Origin: Fen-1254 sp963769605
Lineage (GTDB): Bacteria > Bacteroidota > Ignavibacteria > UBA10030
Assembly: GCA_963769605.1 (NCBI GenBank)
Contig: CAVYML010000009.1
Coordinates: 1,364,001-1,428,000 of the forward strand
DNA: 64,000 bases
Direction of reading: 5' to 3'
The notes under the pieces are model-generated. The model was not told where the DNA came from, searched no databases, and saw only the letters and a list, made by a program, of their open reading frames with translations. The first letter of the stretch is position 1. Every line of letters begins with the position of its first letter. Positions 46,015 to 54,469 of the stretch are shown one piece after another. A program made the translations under genes and the position numbers.

Positions 46015-47421
46015 ATGAACACTATAGGAAGAAACGATCCTTGCCCGTGCGGCAGCGGCAAGAAATACAAGAACTGCTGCGGTGCGGTTTCAATGCTTAC
46101 TCCGGATTTTAAGTACGACCGCATCCGGCAATATGATGGAGAAGCAGTCCATCTTCTGGGAAAATTTGTACGACAGAAATACGGTGCAGATGCCATGAAT
46201 GCCGCACGGGTGGAATTCTTTTTCAATAAACCGTTCACTTCCCGGGAGAATGATTATTTTAACCGCTGGTTCTTTTTCGACTGGCGGCCGGATCAAACAA
46301 AGCGGATAGCGGAAATATTTTTATCTGAAATGGGAAAAACACTCAAGGACGGCGTTCTCCGATTTATTGAAGCAGCCATTCATTCTCCTTACAGCTTCTA
46401 TCAAGTTCTTGATGTTAATCATGGTATCGGTCTAACGGTGCGCGATATTTTACGAAATTGTGAAGTCCATGTGATGGAAAGAACCGCATCGACTGTTCTT
46501 GAACGAGGTCACATTATCCTTGCACGTATTGCAGAGATGGAAGGTATTTCTTTTTTTTTAGCAACCGGTGAACAGCCTTTTTTCCCGTCGTATATCGAAT
46601 TCATAATAGAGCTGCGTTCTCGTTTGGAACAGGAAGGGTCATTGGAGAACAGCGCTGCATCCGATGAAATACTTATCAAGAATGAATCCCTGCTCCGTGA
46701 TGCGTATTTTGGTTTGGACCATCATATCAGGAATTCCAAGCCCTCGATTCGCAATGCAGACGGCGACGTTCTCTTATTCCATACATTAAAATATCGCATA
46801 CCTTCTTTAATGGATGCATTTTATGCGTTGAAAGACCTGCAGCAAAGAATGGATCATAGAACGGATGAAGAAATGCTTGAAGAGGCGGAAAAGAATGATT
46901 CGGGTGAGATATTGAAAATTCACTTGGACTGGCTTAAGAAATCGAAGATGGGAGAGAACTCGGTCTTCTGCTCATTCGATATCGAACCGACAACGCTTAC
47001 AGTTGAAGCAAATTCGGAGAAACGATCTACATGTGTTCAAAAAGAGATTGCAAAACGTCTCGGGGAAAAAGCCGTTTTGCTTAAGACGGAAATTGTATCT
47101 ACGGAAAGTATGATGCAGCAAGCGAATGAGAAAAAAGCAAAAGTCAAAAAAGAAGACGAACAAAGTCGTAAGTTAAAAGAACAGCCGGAAATGAAGGCCT
47201 TTATGAGAGATTTGATGGAAAAGCATTGGGCAGACTGGGTCGATATTCCGGTGCCGGCATTAAGGAACATGACGCCGCGTATGGCTGCCATGGATCCAAT
47301 CGGCCGTGAACTTCTCGAATCTCTTTTCATGGATTTTGAAATAAAAAATCGGGAACAATTAGATGAACTTCTAAAAGTCGACATTCCAAAATTGCGGCGA
47401 AAGCTCGGTTTGGGAGGATGA
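46015..47421 (+). CDS. Protein with N-terminal SEC-C zinc-binding motif
   Basis: The SEC-C motif (GRNDPCPCGSGKKYKNCCG, residues 5-23, with Cys10, Cys12, Cys21 and Cys22) usually ends SecA and binds zinc and SecB or ribosomes. Here it starts the protein, followed by about 440 mostly helical residues with no family I recognise, including a charged coiled coil near residues 355-400 (NEKKAKVKKEDEQSRKLKEQPEMK). No membrane segment or signal is visible. The product is probably cytoplasmic and its role is unknown. The cyclase gene follows 69 bases later on the same strand. Confidence 0.75.
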   Translation: MNTIGRNDPCPCGSGKKYKNCCGAVSMLTPDFKYDRIRQYDGEAVHLLGKFVRQKYGADAMNAARVEFFFNKPFTSRENDYFNRWFFFDWRPDQTKRIAEIFLSEMGKTLKDGVLRFIEAAIHSPYSFYQVLDVNHGIGLTVRDILRNCEVHVMERTASTVLERGHIILARIAEMEGISFFLATGEQPFFPSYIEFIIELRSRLEQEGSLENSAASDEILIKNESLLRDAYFGLDHHIRNSKPSIRNADGDVLLFHTLKYRIPSLMDAFYALKDLQQRMDHRTDEEMLEEAEKNDSGEILKIHLDWLKKSKMGENSVFCSFDIEPTTLTVEANSEKRSTCVQKEIAKRLGEKAVLLKTEIVSTESMMQQANEKKAKVKKEDEQSRKLKEQPEMKAFMRDLMEKHWADWVDIPVPALRNMTPRMAAMDPIGRELLESLFMDFEIKNREQLDELLKVDIPKLRRKLGLGG

Positions 47422-47490
47422 AACAAACCGCCGCCGCAAGATGTCTATCGCAAGAAAACTATTTGGCGTTCTTGCTAAGAGGAACCTAAA

Positions 47491-48612
47491 ATGTCTCAGA
47501 CGAATAATTCCAATGCCTGTATTGTATGTGGTACGGTTCTCGATGGACCGATCGGCAGAATTATGAATATGTTCGGAATTCGAAGGAGCCCGCAAAATCC
47601 GAACATCTGTAACCGATGCAGCACGCACATCGAGGTAGGAAGCATTGCAGAGTTAACGATTCTTTTTGCCGATCTGGTGGGTTTTACATCGATGACGAAC
47701 GAACTCGGCGCACAGAAGTCCTACGACATCGTCAACAGTCTGTTCAAGAAAGCAACCGAGGTGCTGGTTAAACACGATGCATTTATCGATAAATTTATCG
47801 GCGATGCGGTTTTAGCGTTTTTCAACATTCCCATCCATCATGCCGATCATACGCAAAAAGCAATCGAAGCAGCAATCGAGTTTCAAGACAGCCTGCAGCC
47901 GTTGAGAGAAGAATTCAATCGGGATCTGCAGTTTAGAATCAGCATAGCTTCCGGATATGCACATGTCGGACACCTCGGTTCAAAAGAGCGGAAGGATTAT
48001 ACCGCAATCGGAGAAGTAGTCAATCTGGCATCCCGTCTGCAAGCGGTAGCTGCTCCGGGCGAAATTGTTTTAAACGAGTCCGCATATCAAAAGACAATGA
48101 AGCTCTATCCGGCAATGCTGCTTGAAACGATATATGTCAAAGGGTTTACGGATGCAGTAAAAATCAGCCGGATTCAGACAAAATCCAGTGCACCTCATTC
48201 AAGCGATTCGCTTCAAAAGAAACCGGTATTCAATAAACGGCGGGCTGCAAGCATCGGAGCAATTCTCTTTGCGCTGCTCGGTGCGCCTTGTGCTGCTGCT
48301 GCGCTGCTCGGTCCACTTTCCATTATTTTCGGGGCGGGAGTGCTATTCGGAGCTCTTTCTCCAATCCTTTCATTCTTCGACCAGACAATTGTACGAATTC
48401 CATTTCAATCGCTTGCTCTTCTATTGGCAGGAGCCAATCTGTACGTTATTTTCTATGGATATCGGATACGTCGTAAGAATAAACTTATGCAGACAGAATT
48501 GAAGAGATTTGAGCGATATAAAGTGACGCTTGTCGCTGCAATGTCCATACTCGCACTATTGTTTATCGCTTTAGAATATTTTTTTCATATACAATTTGGA
48601 AATCCTATATAA
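47491..48612 (+). CDS. Class III adenylate/guanylate cyclase with zinc ribbon and membrane tail
   Basis: An N-terminal zinc-ribbon-like pair (Cys10/Cys13 and Cys40/Cys43) precedes a class III cyclase domain at about 50-225: ELTILFADLVGFTSM with metal Asp61, DKFIGDAVLAFFNIP with metal Asp105 and the Lys101 base-recognition residue, and YTAIGEVVNLASRLQA, where the usual Asp of IGDxVN is Glu. Residues about 245-370 hold several hydrophobic helices, so the catalytic domain is tethered from its C-terminal side, the reverse of the common order. It makes cAMP or cGMP; which is uncertain. AGAGGAA precedes the ATG. Confidence 0.82.
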   Translation: MSQTNNSNACIVCGTVLDGPIGRIMNMFGIRRSPQNPNICNRCSTHIEVGSIAELTILFADLVGFTSMTNELGAQKSYDIVNSLFKKATEVLVKHDAFIDKFIGDAVLAFFNIPIHHADHTQKAIEAAIEFQDSLQPLREEFNRDLQFRISIASGYAHVGHLGSKERKDYTAIGEVVNLASRLQAVAAPGEIVLNESAYQKTMKLYPAMLLETIYVKGFTDAVKISRIQTKSSAPHSSDSLQKKPVFNKRRAASIGAILFALLGAPCAAAALLGPLSIIFGAGVLFGALSPILSFFDQTIVRIPFQSLALLLAGANLYVIFYGYRIRRKNKLMQTELKRFERYKVTLVAAMSILALLFIALEYFFHIQFGNPI

Positions 48613-48669
48613 ATACTTCCCTGCGAATAAATATCGCTTTCGCAAGGTGTCCCTTATGATGGAGGATCT

Positions 48670-50823
48670 ATGGGAAATGGGTTGAGGCCTTTTACTAAGA
48701 AAACAGTGACCGCGGGGACATACTATCCTCTCGGAGCAACAGTCCGGGAAGACGGCGTAAACTTCGCCATTTATTCACAGCACGCTGTCGACGTGTTCCT
48801 CTTGCTATTCGACAAGCCGGACGGCGATCCGACCGATATTATCCAGCTGGAGAATCGCACAAAATATATCTGGCACTGTTTTGTCAAAGGCGTTAAGGAC
48901 GGACAATTGTACGGTTACAGGGTCAGGGGCGATTACAAACCTAAAAACGGTTTGCGCTTCAACGAGCAAAAACTTCTGCTGGATCCCTATGCAAAGGCAA
49001 TCTCTCACAAGTTTATCAATAAAGACAATTTGCTTCTGGCCTATGATCCTTTATCCGATGCCGCTGATCTCATTGCAGATCCGCGCGATAATGCCGCTAT
49101 CGTGCCGAAAGCGATTGTTATAGACGATCATTTCGACTGGCAGAACGACGCTCCTCCTGCCGTGCCTTTAGAAAAACTGTTTATTTATGAAGTGCATGTC
49201 AAAGGATTTACGGCTCATCCTTCTTCCGCCGTGCAGCACCCGGGAACGTATCAGGGGTTTATAGAAAAAATCCCATACTTGAAAAATCTCGGTATTAATG
49301 CTGTGGAATTTCTTCCTGTCCACGAGTTTTATGTTGACGACTTTCTCAGGAACCGCGGCCGGACGAATTACTGGGGATATAACACCATCGGTTTTTTTGC
49401 ACCGGAATCGTCCTACAGTACCGGAAAAAATTCCGGCTGCCAGGTGGCCGAGTTCAAAACGCTGGTGCGTGAATTACACAAAGCGGGAATGATGGTCATT
49501 CTGGACGTTGTTTTTAATCACACAGGTGAAGGCAATGAGCTTGGTCCGACTATCTCGTTCAAGGGAATAGACAATACGACGTACTACGACCTTACCGGTC
49601 CTTCAAGCGATCCCGCCCGCTATTACGTGAATTACACCGGATGCGGTAACAGTCTGAATGCGGACAATCCCGTGGTGCTCCGGCTGATTATGGATTCGCT
49701 GCGGTATTGGGTCGAAAAAATGCACGTGGATGGCTTTCGTTTCGACCTGGCTTCGGTTCTGGGGCGTGCAGGTCAGGATTTGCACTTCCAAAAAACATCT
49801 GCGTTCTTCGATGCACTGTCGCAGGATCCGGTGCTGAACCACGTACTGCTCATTGCTGAACCGTGGGATCTGGGATCCTACGAAGTGGGTAATTTCCCTG
49901 TGGACTGGTCGGAATGGAACGGAAAATTTCGCGACACGATTCGAAAATTCGTCAAAGGCGACGGCGGGCAAGTTTCCGATATGGGATGGCGTCTGGCAGG
50001 TTCTGCGGATCTCTACGGCGAGAGCGGACGGTCTGCTTATAACAGCGTCAACTTTGTGACGTGTCACGACGGATTTACGATGTACGATCTTGTCTCTTAT
50101 AATCAAAAACATAACGAAGCGAACGGCGAGAATAATCAGGACGGCGCAAACGACGACAATTCATGGAATTGCGGCGTCGAGGGTCCGACAGAGGATACTT
50201 CCATCTTGCAGCTCCGCGAGCAGCTTGTTAAGAATTATATCTGCTGCCTGCTTTTTTCTTCCGGCACGCCCATGATTCTGGGTGGGGACGAATTTATGCG
50301 CACGCAGCAGGGCAATAATAACGCCTATTGCCAGGACAATGAGATCAGCTGGTTCGATTGGAACCGGGCGGCGGCGAATGAACGCATGGTGGAATTTTTT
50401 AAAAGAGCCATTGCCCTTACTCGCCGTTGTACAATTCTCCAGAGGCGCAAGTTTTATCTGGGTCAGGATTTGGATGCGGACAACATTCCGGATCTTTGCT
50501 GGTTTTCCACGGATGGCGGCAGTCCCGACTGGGGCGATCCGGATTTGCGGACGCTGTGTGTTCAATTGGACGGCGGGGAGGAGCAGTCGGATCTGGGCAA
50601 ATATTTTTTGTTTATCATACTGCACGCCGATTACCGCCTGCGGCAGGTCAACCTGCCGAAGCTTCCGGGAGAGAACAAATGGTACCGGGTTCTGGATACA
50701 AGTTTGCCGACCGGTCAGGACATCGAAAATCCCGGGCAGGAAATATTGCTCGACCCGCAAGACGCATATTTAGTCAATCCGAGAAGCACCGTGCTCATGC
50801 TCGGCCGAAGAGCGGAGAGTTGA
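48670..50823 (+). CDS. glgX: Glycogen debranching enzyme GlgX / isoamylase-type
   Basis: This GH13 enzyme hydrolyses alpha-1,6 branches of (phosphorylase-trimmed) glycogen. A CBM48 domain (about 15-130, YPLGATVREDGVNFAIYSQHA) precedes the (beta/alpha)8 barrel: VILDVVFNHTGEGNE (about 277-290), DGFRFDLASVLGR with the nucleophile Asp359, LLIAEPWD with the acid/base Glu397, and NFVTCHDGFTMYDL with His466/Asp467. The insert GENNQDGANDDNSWNCGVEGPTED is typical of GlgX. The length is 717 residues. GGAGG lies before the ATG. No other glycogen genes are nearby. Confidence 0.94.
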   Translation: MGNGLRPFTKKTVTAGTYYPLGATVREDGVNFAIYSQHAVDVFLLLFDKPDGDPTDIIQLENRTKYIWHCFVKGVKDGQLYGYRVRGDYKPKNGLRFNEQKLLLDPYAKAISHKFINKDNLLLAYDPLSDAADLIADPRDNAAIVPKAIVIDDHFDWQNDAPPAVPLEKLFIYEVHVKGFTAHPSSAVQHPGTYQGFIEKIPYLKNLGINAVEFLPVHEFYVDDFLRNRGRTNYWGYNTIGFFAPESSYSTGKNSGCQVAEFKTLVRELHKAGMMVILDVVFNHTGEGNELGPTISFKGIDNTTYYDLTGPSSDPARYYVNYTGCGNSLNADNPVVLRLIMDSLRYWVEKMHVDGFRFDLASVLGRAGQDLHFQKTSAFFDALSQDPVLNHVLLIAEPWDLGSYEVGNFPVDWSEWNGKFRDTIRKFVKGDGGQVSDMGWRLAGSADLYGESGRSAYNSVNFVTCHDGFTMYDLVSYNQKHNEANGENNQDGANDDNSWNCGVEGPTEDTSILQLREQLVKNYICCLLFSSGTPMILGGDEFMRTQQGNNNAYCQDNEISWFDWNRAAANERMVEFFKRAIALTRRCTILQRRKFYLGQDLDADNIPDLCWFSTDGGSPDWGDPDLRTLCVQLDGGEEQSDLGKYFLFIILHADYRLRQVNLPKLPGENKWYRVLDTSLPTGQDIENPGQEILLDPQDAYLVNPRSTVLMLGRRAES

Positions 50824-50875
50824 GAGAAGGTTTCTCTGCAGCCGCCGGCATGGCAATTTTTTTCTATCTTATTTG

Positions 50876-50942
50876 CGTAACATCAAATATTCATTTTTTA
50901 GAATGGCTATACAGAGCACCGCAGGTGCAACCGGTCTATAGA
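50876..50942. repeat. 67-bp direct repeat with GCACC-GGTGC palindrome, copy 1
   Basis: This 67-base unit recurs at 51059-51125 with four mismatches. It contains the palindrome GCACCGCAGGTGC and ends CTATAGA. It lies in the 337-base glgX/DUF5686 spacer. Confidence 0.85.
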
Positions 50943-50951
50943 ATTACAGGC

Positions 50952-51040
50952 AGCCCCGAAGGGGCTTGTAAATACTATTATATTGCATTGCTATAACAGT
51001 TTCGCTCCTATCGGAGCGAATGAAGCAGGCCTGCCTGCTT
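50952..51040. repeat. Cluster of three short perfect palindromes
   Basis: AGCCCC-GAA-GGGGCT (50952-50966), TTCGCTCC-TATC-GGAGCGAA (51001-51020) and AAGCAGG-CCTG-CCTGCTT (51023-51040) lie between the two copies of the 67-base repeat. Each is a perfect stem-loop sequence. Confidence 0.85.
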
Positions 51041-51058
51041 GGTAATTTATATTCTATA

Positions 51059-51125
51059 CGTAACATCAAATATTCATTTTTTAGAATGGCTATACAAAGC
51101 ATCGCAGGTGCAACCTGTTTATAGA
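51059..51125. repeat. 67-bp direct repeat, copy 2
   Basis: Second copy of the unit at 50876-50942. The four differences are all transitions except one; one of them weakens the outer pair of the GCACC palindrome. It ends 35 bases before the next gene and may carry part of its promoter. Confidence 0.85.
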
Positions 51126-51160
51126 CTTTCTAAATCGCTCCCAAAAAAACATGAGGGTTC

Positions 51161-53539
51161 ATGATCTCCCCGGTGGCTTACTCAGTGAATAAATCCATAC
51201 ACATCATTCTTATTCTTTTTATTCTATGCAGCTGTGCTGCATCAGCTCAAACTATGTACACGATTACCGGTAAAGTATCGAATTCACAAACCGGTGAAGC
51301 GATCGATAGAGTGAATATCAGGGTTGCAGGAACCACACGGGGAACCATCACCAATAGCGATGGTTCCTATATCCTGAGCCTGCCTGCCGAAAATTATGTA
51401 TTGATCTACAGTTGTATAGGATGGCAGAGAGATACTCTCCATGTATCGCTTACAAAAAATATATCCTGCGAAATAAAGCTTGAACCGGCGGAGATTATAC
51501 TACCCGGAGTTACAGCCATTGCCGAGGATCCCGCTTATGAGATCGTTCGCGAGGCGATCAGGAAGAAGCATGAACTGACCCGGTTGCTGAACAGCTACAC
51601 ATCGAAGGCATTCACGCGCGTAACATTCTATCGGGATACTTCAATTGCCGGTATCACAGAATCCTATACAGACGGGTACTGGCATCAGGGAGATTCTCTG
51701 CGGGAAGTGGTAACTCAAAAGCATATGACTAACAATCTTCCGGAAGCTCAGATGATGGCTTCGGTAGGAGAAATAGTGAACTTTACCGATGATACTATCC
51801 ACCTTTTCGGCTTTAGGTTTATCGGACCGATAGCGGAGAATGCGCTGGATCACTACGACTACAAGCTTTTACGCACACTGCGAAAAGATCATGTGGATGT
51901 CTATGAGATAAAAATTGTTCCGAAATCACGGATAGTCCCGCTTTTTCAGGGAAATATTTCCATCGCAGATTCTTCTTTTGCGGTTATGGGTATTGAAGTC
52001 CAGCCGAACGAGGCTTTCCATTTTCCGTTCGTCAGCGACATTGAAATAAGATTTCGTCAAACATATTCGCTTTACGATGAAAAATTCTGGATGCCTACTA
52101 ATATAGCAATGGCATTCGGAGGCAAGATAAGCTTACCTGGATTATCTTTCCCGAATATCAAATTAGATCAAACATCCGTGATCTATGACTACAAACTTAA
52201 TACTGTCATAGCAGATACCATACTGAAACAACCCGTTCTTGTTGTCGATTCGCTTGCGAGCAAATATGATTCGACGTTCTGGGATAACCACCGCATACTT
52301 CCTTTTACATCCGTCGAGGAAAAAGCATATGCAACTCTTGACAGCACGCAAACGCTGGCGAAACAGTTCAAGCCGAGCGGCGCTGCGGCAACGGCCCTTG
52401 ATTTTCCGATGCTGCGTTATATCGATATCAGATATAATAGAGTTGAAGGATTATTTATCGGTGGGTCTTACAAATATGTTTCCGGGGGAACAATGAGAGG
52501 CATAGCGATATCGTCAAGCGGGGAAATTACAAATTATTCCGATAAATCCGGCTGGAGCGTAAGCACTGCTGCGGGTTACGGAATATCCGATAAAATATTC
52601 AAATGGCGGTTTGGCGGCGAATATCCGCTTGATAAAAACACGGTTGCGACGGGACTGGATGTTTATAAGGATATAGCCCATTTCCCGGACGGTGATTTCT
52701 ATCCGACAATTCTAAACTCGATATTCTCTTTATTCGGGCGCAACGATTACCGGGATTATTACATGGCGTATGGATGGGGCGCCCATCTTAATGTCAGACC
52801 GTTCGATCAGACTTCTTTTATGCTGGCTTTTCAATCGGATAAGGAAACAACTCTGCAGAATAATACCGATTTCGCTGTTCTATCATTCGGGAATAATTTT
52901 CGCATCAATCCGCCGATAACAGAAGGACAAATGCGAAGCCTGCAACTGAAGTTGTATTACGGGGCTGATAAAGGTCCGCTCAATATTGTGCCTGTCAATG
53001 CCGTTGAGTTGTCGGCTGAATATTCTTCTCCATCATTGATCAGCAGCGATTTTGATTTTGGCCGGTACTCTATAGCCGGATCCTATTTCTTCCCAACGTT
53101 TCTGACAAGTTATCTTCTGCCGCCGCAATTGAACCTGATGTTTGCCGCAGGCACTTCGAGCGGCACGCTTCCGCTTCAAAGAGATTTTGTGCTCGATTCC
53201 CAGCTTGGCAGGTTTGCGCCGTTTGGAGTTTTAAGAACTGCCTATCCGCGTGAGTTCACCGGCGACAGGTTTGCGATGATCTCGGTTGAGCATAATTTCC
53301 GAAGTGTCCCCTTCCTGATGCTCGGGATTCCTTTTCTCTATAAAAGCGGTATAGAATTTTTAGTAGATGCCACGGCAGCACAATCGTGGTTAAACGGCAA
53401 TTCAATAACGAATGGCTGGTACTATGAAGCGGGGATAGGTATCGGCAAGATCTTCGGGATTATCCGGGCAGACGTGACCTACCGCATAAGCAATCCTCAT
53501 GGTGTTTTCTTCACAATTGGGATAAGCAGTTTGTTTTGA
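51161..53539 (+). CDS. DUF5686-type outer-membrane protein with carboxypeptidase-regulatory-like domain
   Basis: A signal peptide (KSIHIILILFILCSCAASAQ) is followed by a carboxypeptidase-regulatory-like beta-sandwich (about 35-115, YTITGKVSNSQTGEAIDRVNIRVAGTTRGTITNSDGSYILSLP). Then comes the DUF5686 part with PAYEIVREAIRKKHEL and a long strand-rich region that ends TYRISNPHGVFFTIGISSLF, a barrel-like terminus. These proteins are typical of the Bacteroidota/Ignavibacteria outer membrane and of unknown role. The start may be the ATG at 51161 (GAGGG only three bases upstream) or the GTG at 51185, just before the signal peptide. Confidence 0.82.
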   Translation: MISPVAYSVNKSIHIILILFILCSCAASAQTMYTITGKVSNSQTGEAIDRVNIRVAGTTRGTITNSDGSYILSLPAENYVLIYSCIGWQRDTLHVSLTKNISCEIKLEPAEIILPGVTAIAEDPAYEIVREAIRKKHELTRLLNSYTSKAFTRVTFYRDTSIAGITESYTDGYWHQGDSLREVVTQKHMTNNLPEAQMMASVGEIVNFTDDTIHLFGFRFIGPIAENALDHYDYKLLRTLRKDHVDVYEIKIVPKSRIVPLFQGNISIADSSFAVMGIEVQPNEAFHFPFVSDIEIRFRQTYSLYDEKFWMPTNIAMAFGGKISLPGLSFPNIKLDQTSVIYDYKLNTVIADTILKQPVLVVDSLASKYDSTFWDNHRILPFTSVEEKAYATLDSTQTLAKQFKPSGAAATALDFPMLRYIDIRYNRVEGLFIGGSYKYVSGGTMRGIAISSSGEITNYSDKSGWSVSTAAGYGISDKIFKWRFGGEYPLDKNTVATGLDVYKDIAHFPDGDFYPTILNSIFSLFGRNDYRDYYMAYGWGAHLNVRPFDQTSFMLAFQSDKETTLQNNTDFAVLSFGNNFRINPPITEGQMRSLQLKLYYGADKGPLNIVPVNAVELSAEYSSPSLISSDFDFGRYSIAGSYFFPTFLTSYLLPPQLNLMFAAGTSSGTLPLQRDFVLDSQLGRFAPFGVLRTAYPREFTGDRFAMISVEHNFRSVPFLMLGIPFLYKSGIEFLVDATAAQSWLNGNSITNGWYYEAGIGIGKIFGIIRADVTYRISNPHGVFFTIGISSLF

Positions 53540-53621
53540 TGTTTTCTTTTTTGCGTCATTCCCGAGTCAGCGGACATCTTAGAATGAAAAAGAAGAAATA
53601 TTTTGGATGAGGAGATACACC

Positions 53622-53762
53622 ATGGCAGACGCATCTATCGCTGTAAAAGAAGTTGAAGAATGGATACGGAACGAGCGGAGAAACCACTCCCAACCTCCCC
53701 TTAATCCCCTCCTTAGTAAGGAGGGGACAAGCGTAGCGCAGGGGTGGTGGATAAAGCGATGA
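53622..53762 (+). pseudogene. Truncated paralogue of the 54470 gene, interrupted by a palindromic element (copy 1)
   Basis: GAGGAG and ATG 53622 open a frame MADASIAVKEVEEWIRNERRNHS, similar to the start of the intact protein at 54470 (MANSSVDIKDVENWIRDE). After that it runs into the repeat element, which encodes QPPLNPLLSKEG and further foreign residues, and stops at TGA 53760-53762. That TGA overlaps the ATG of the DUF559 gene (ATGA). The remaining 100 or so residues of the gene are missing. Expression signals are intact, so a 46-residue peptide may be made and may serve to deliver ribosomes to the nuclease gene. Confidence 0.75.
53690..53758 (+). repeat. Palindromic mobile-like element, copy 1 (with DUF559 gene)
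   Basis: The element begins near CCAACCTCCCCTT, contains the perfect palindrome CCCCTCCTTA-G-TAAGGAGGGG (53706-53726), and ends CAGGGGTGGTGGATAAAGCG directly before the DUF559 start codon. The outer ends (ACCACTCC and GGGGTGGT) are imperfect inverted repeats. A related copy lies at 54206-54373. Confidence 0.8.
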
Positions 53763-54130
53763 CGAAACATTATAACAAATCTGTGTTGACACAGCGGCGT
53801 AAAGTATTAAGGAAAAATCTTTCTAAAGCCGAAGTGATAATGTGGAGACATCTCTCCCGCAGACAGATGTCTGGATATAAATTCAGACGCCAGCATAGCG
53901 TTGATCAATACGTGCTGGATTTTTATTGTCCTGAATTAAAGCTTGCTATCGAGATTGACGGCGATTCGCACTTTATGCCAGGCGCACAGGAGCAAGACAA
54001 AACACGTCAGGAACACATTGAGGCATTTGGAATACGGTTTCTCCGTTTTACCAACGAGGATGTTTGTAAGAATGTCGATGGAGTATGTCAGACGGTGTAT
54101 AATGCTGTTGAGGAGCTAAGGAAGAGGTAG
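53759..54130 (+). CDS. DUF559 endonuclease-like protein
   Basis: DUF559 proteins belong to the very-short-patch-repair-endonuclease-like part of the PD-(D/E)XK superfamily. Seen in the 123 residues: KVLRKNLSKAEVIMWRHLSRRQMSGYKFRRQHSVDQYVLDFYCPELKLAIEIDGDSHF, where Asp of VLDFYC and the Glu/Asp of AIEIDG form the likely metal site, then IRFLRFTNEDV. The ATG at 53759 overlaps the stop codon of the interrupted upstream frame. An in-frame upstream GTG (53744) lies within the repeat. It is the cargo gene of the palindromic element and may promote the element's spread; that is inference. Confidence 0.85.
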   Translation: MTKHYNKSVLTQRRKVLRKNLSKAEVIMWRHLSRRQMSGYKFRRQHSVDQYVLDFYCPELKLAIEIDGDSHFMPGAQEQDKTRQEHIEAFGIRFLRFTNEDVCKNVDGVCQTVYNAVEELRKR

Positions 54131-54139
54131 CATAATATT

Positions 54140-54223
54140 ATGGCAGGCCCATCTATTGCTGCAAAAGACGCTGAAGAGTGGATAAGAAACGAGCGGAGAA
54201 ACCACTCCAAACCTCCCCTTTGA
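54140..54223 (+). pseudogene. Truncated paralogue of the 54470 gene, interrupted by a palindromic element (copy 2)
   Basis: ATG 54140, nine bases after the DUF559 stop codon, starts MAGPSIAAKDAEEWIRNERRNHSKPPL and ends at TGA 54221-54223 inside the element. The coding part is about 80 percent identical to copy 1 and is cut at the same base (GAGCGGAGAAACCACTCC), so either the element inserted twice at one site or an interrupted gene was duplicated. It is not expected to be functional. Confidence 0.7.
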
Positions 54224-54373
54224 AATAATGTCTGCGTGCCTTTAGAACACGCAAAGCGTGATACTTTCATACGCTCCTCCTTAGTAAGGAGGAGACAAGC
54301 AGCCGGAGGCGTTTTACTATAACACGCACAGCGTGTATCAATTTCAACTTCAGCAGGGGTGGTGGATAAAGCG
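54206..54373 (+). repeat. Palindromic mobile-like element, copy 2 (nuclease-less)
   Basis: The element starts CAAACCTCCCCTT, contains the perfect palindrome CTCCTCCTTA-G-TAAGGAGGAG (54274-54294), and ends CAGGGGTGGTGGATAAAGCG. It is followed by GTGAACGATCAATATTAG, which looks like a decayed DUF559 start. Its palindrome differs from copy 1 by one base on each arm and keeps pairing. Two smaller hairpins, CACGCAAAGCGTG (54248-54260) and ACACGCACAGCGTGT (54322-54336), lie inside and appear to be later insertions. Confidence 0.75.
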
Positions 54374-54469
54374 GTGAACGATCAATATTAGAAAAGAATA
54401 TTTTCTCAGATAAGTTACAGAACGCAGATGGCTTCACTTTACAAAAGCCGTCAGAATGGAAATAATATC

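Noticed and set aside
50876..51125. Possible CRISPR or riboswitch
   Set aside because: There are only two repeat copies with dissimilar hairpins between them, and no known riboswitch core could be recognised.
54088..54270. A 60-residue minus-strand frame over the second element
   Set aside because: It arises from the repeat sequence read backwards and has no gene features.
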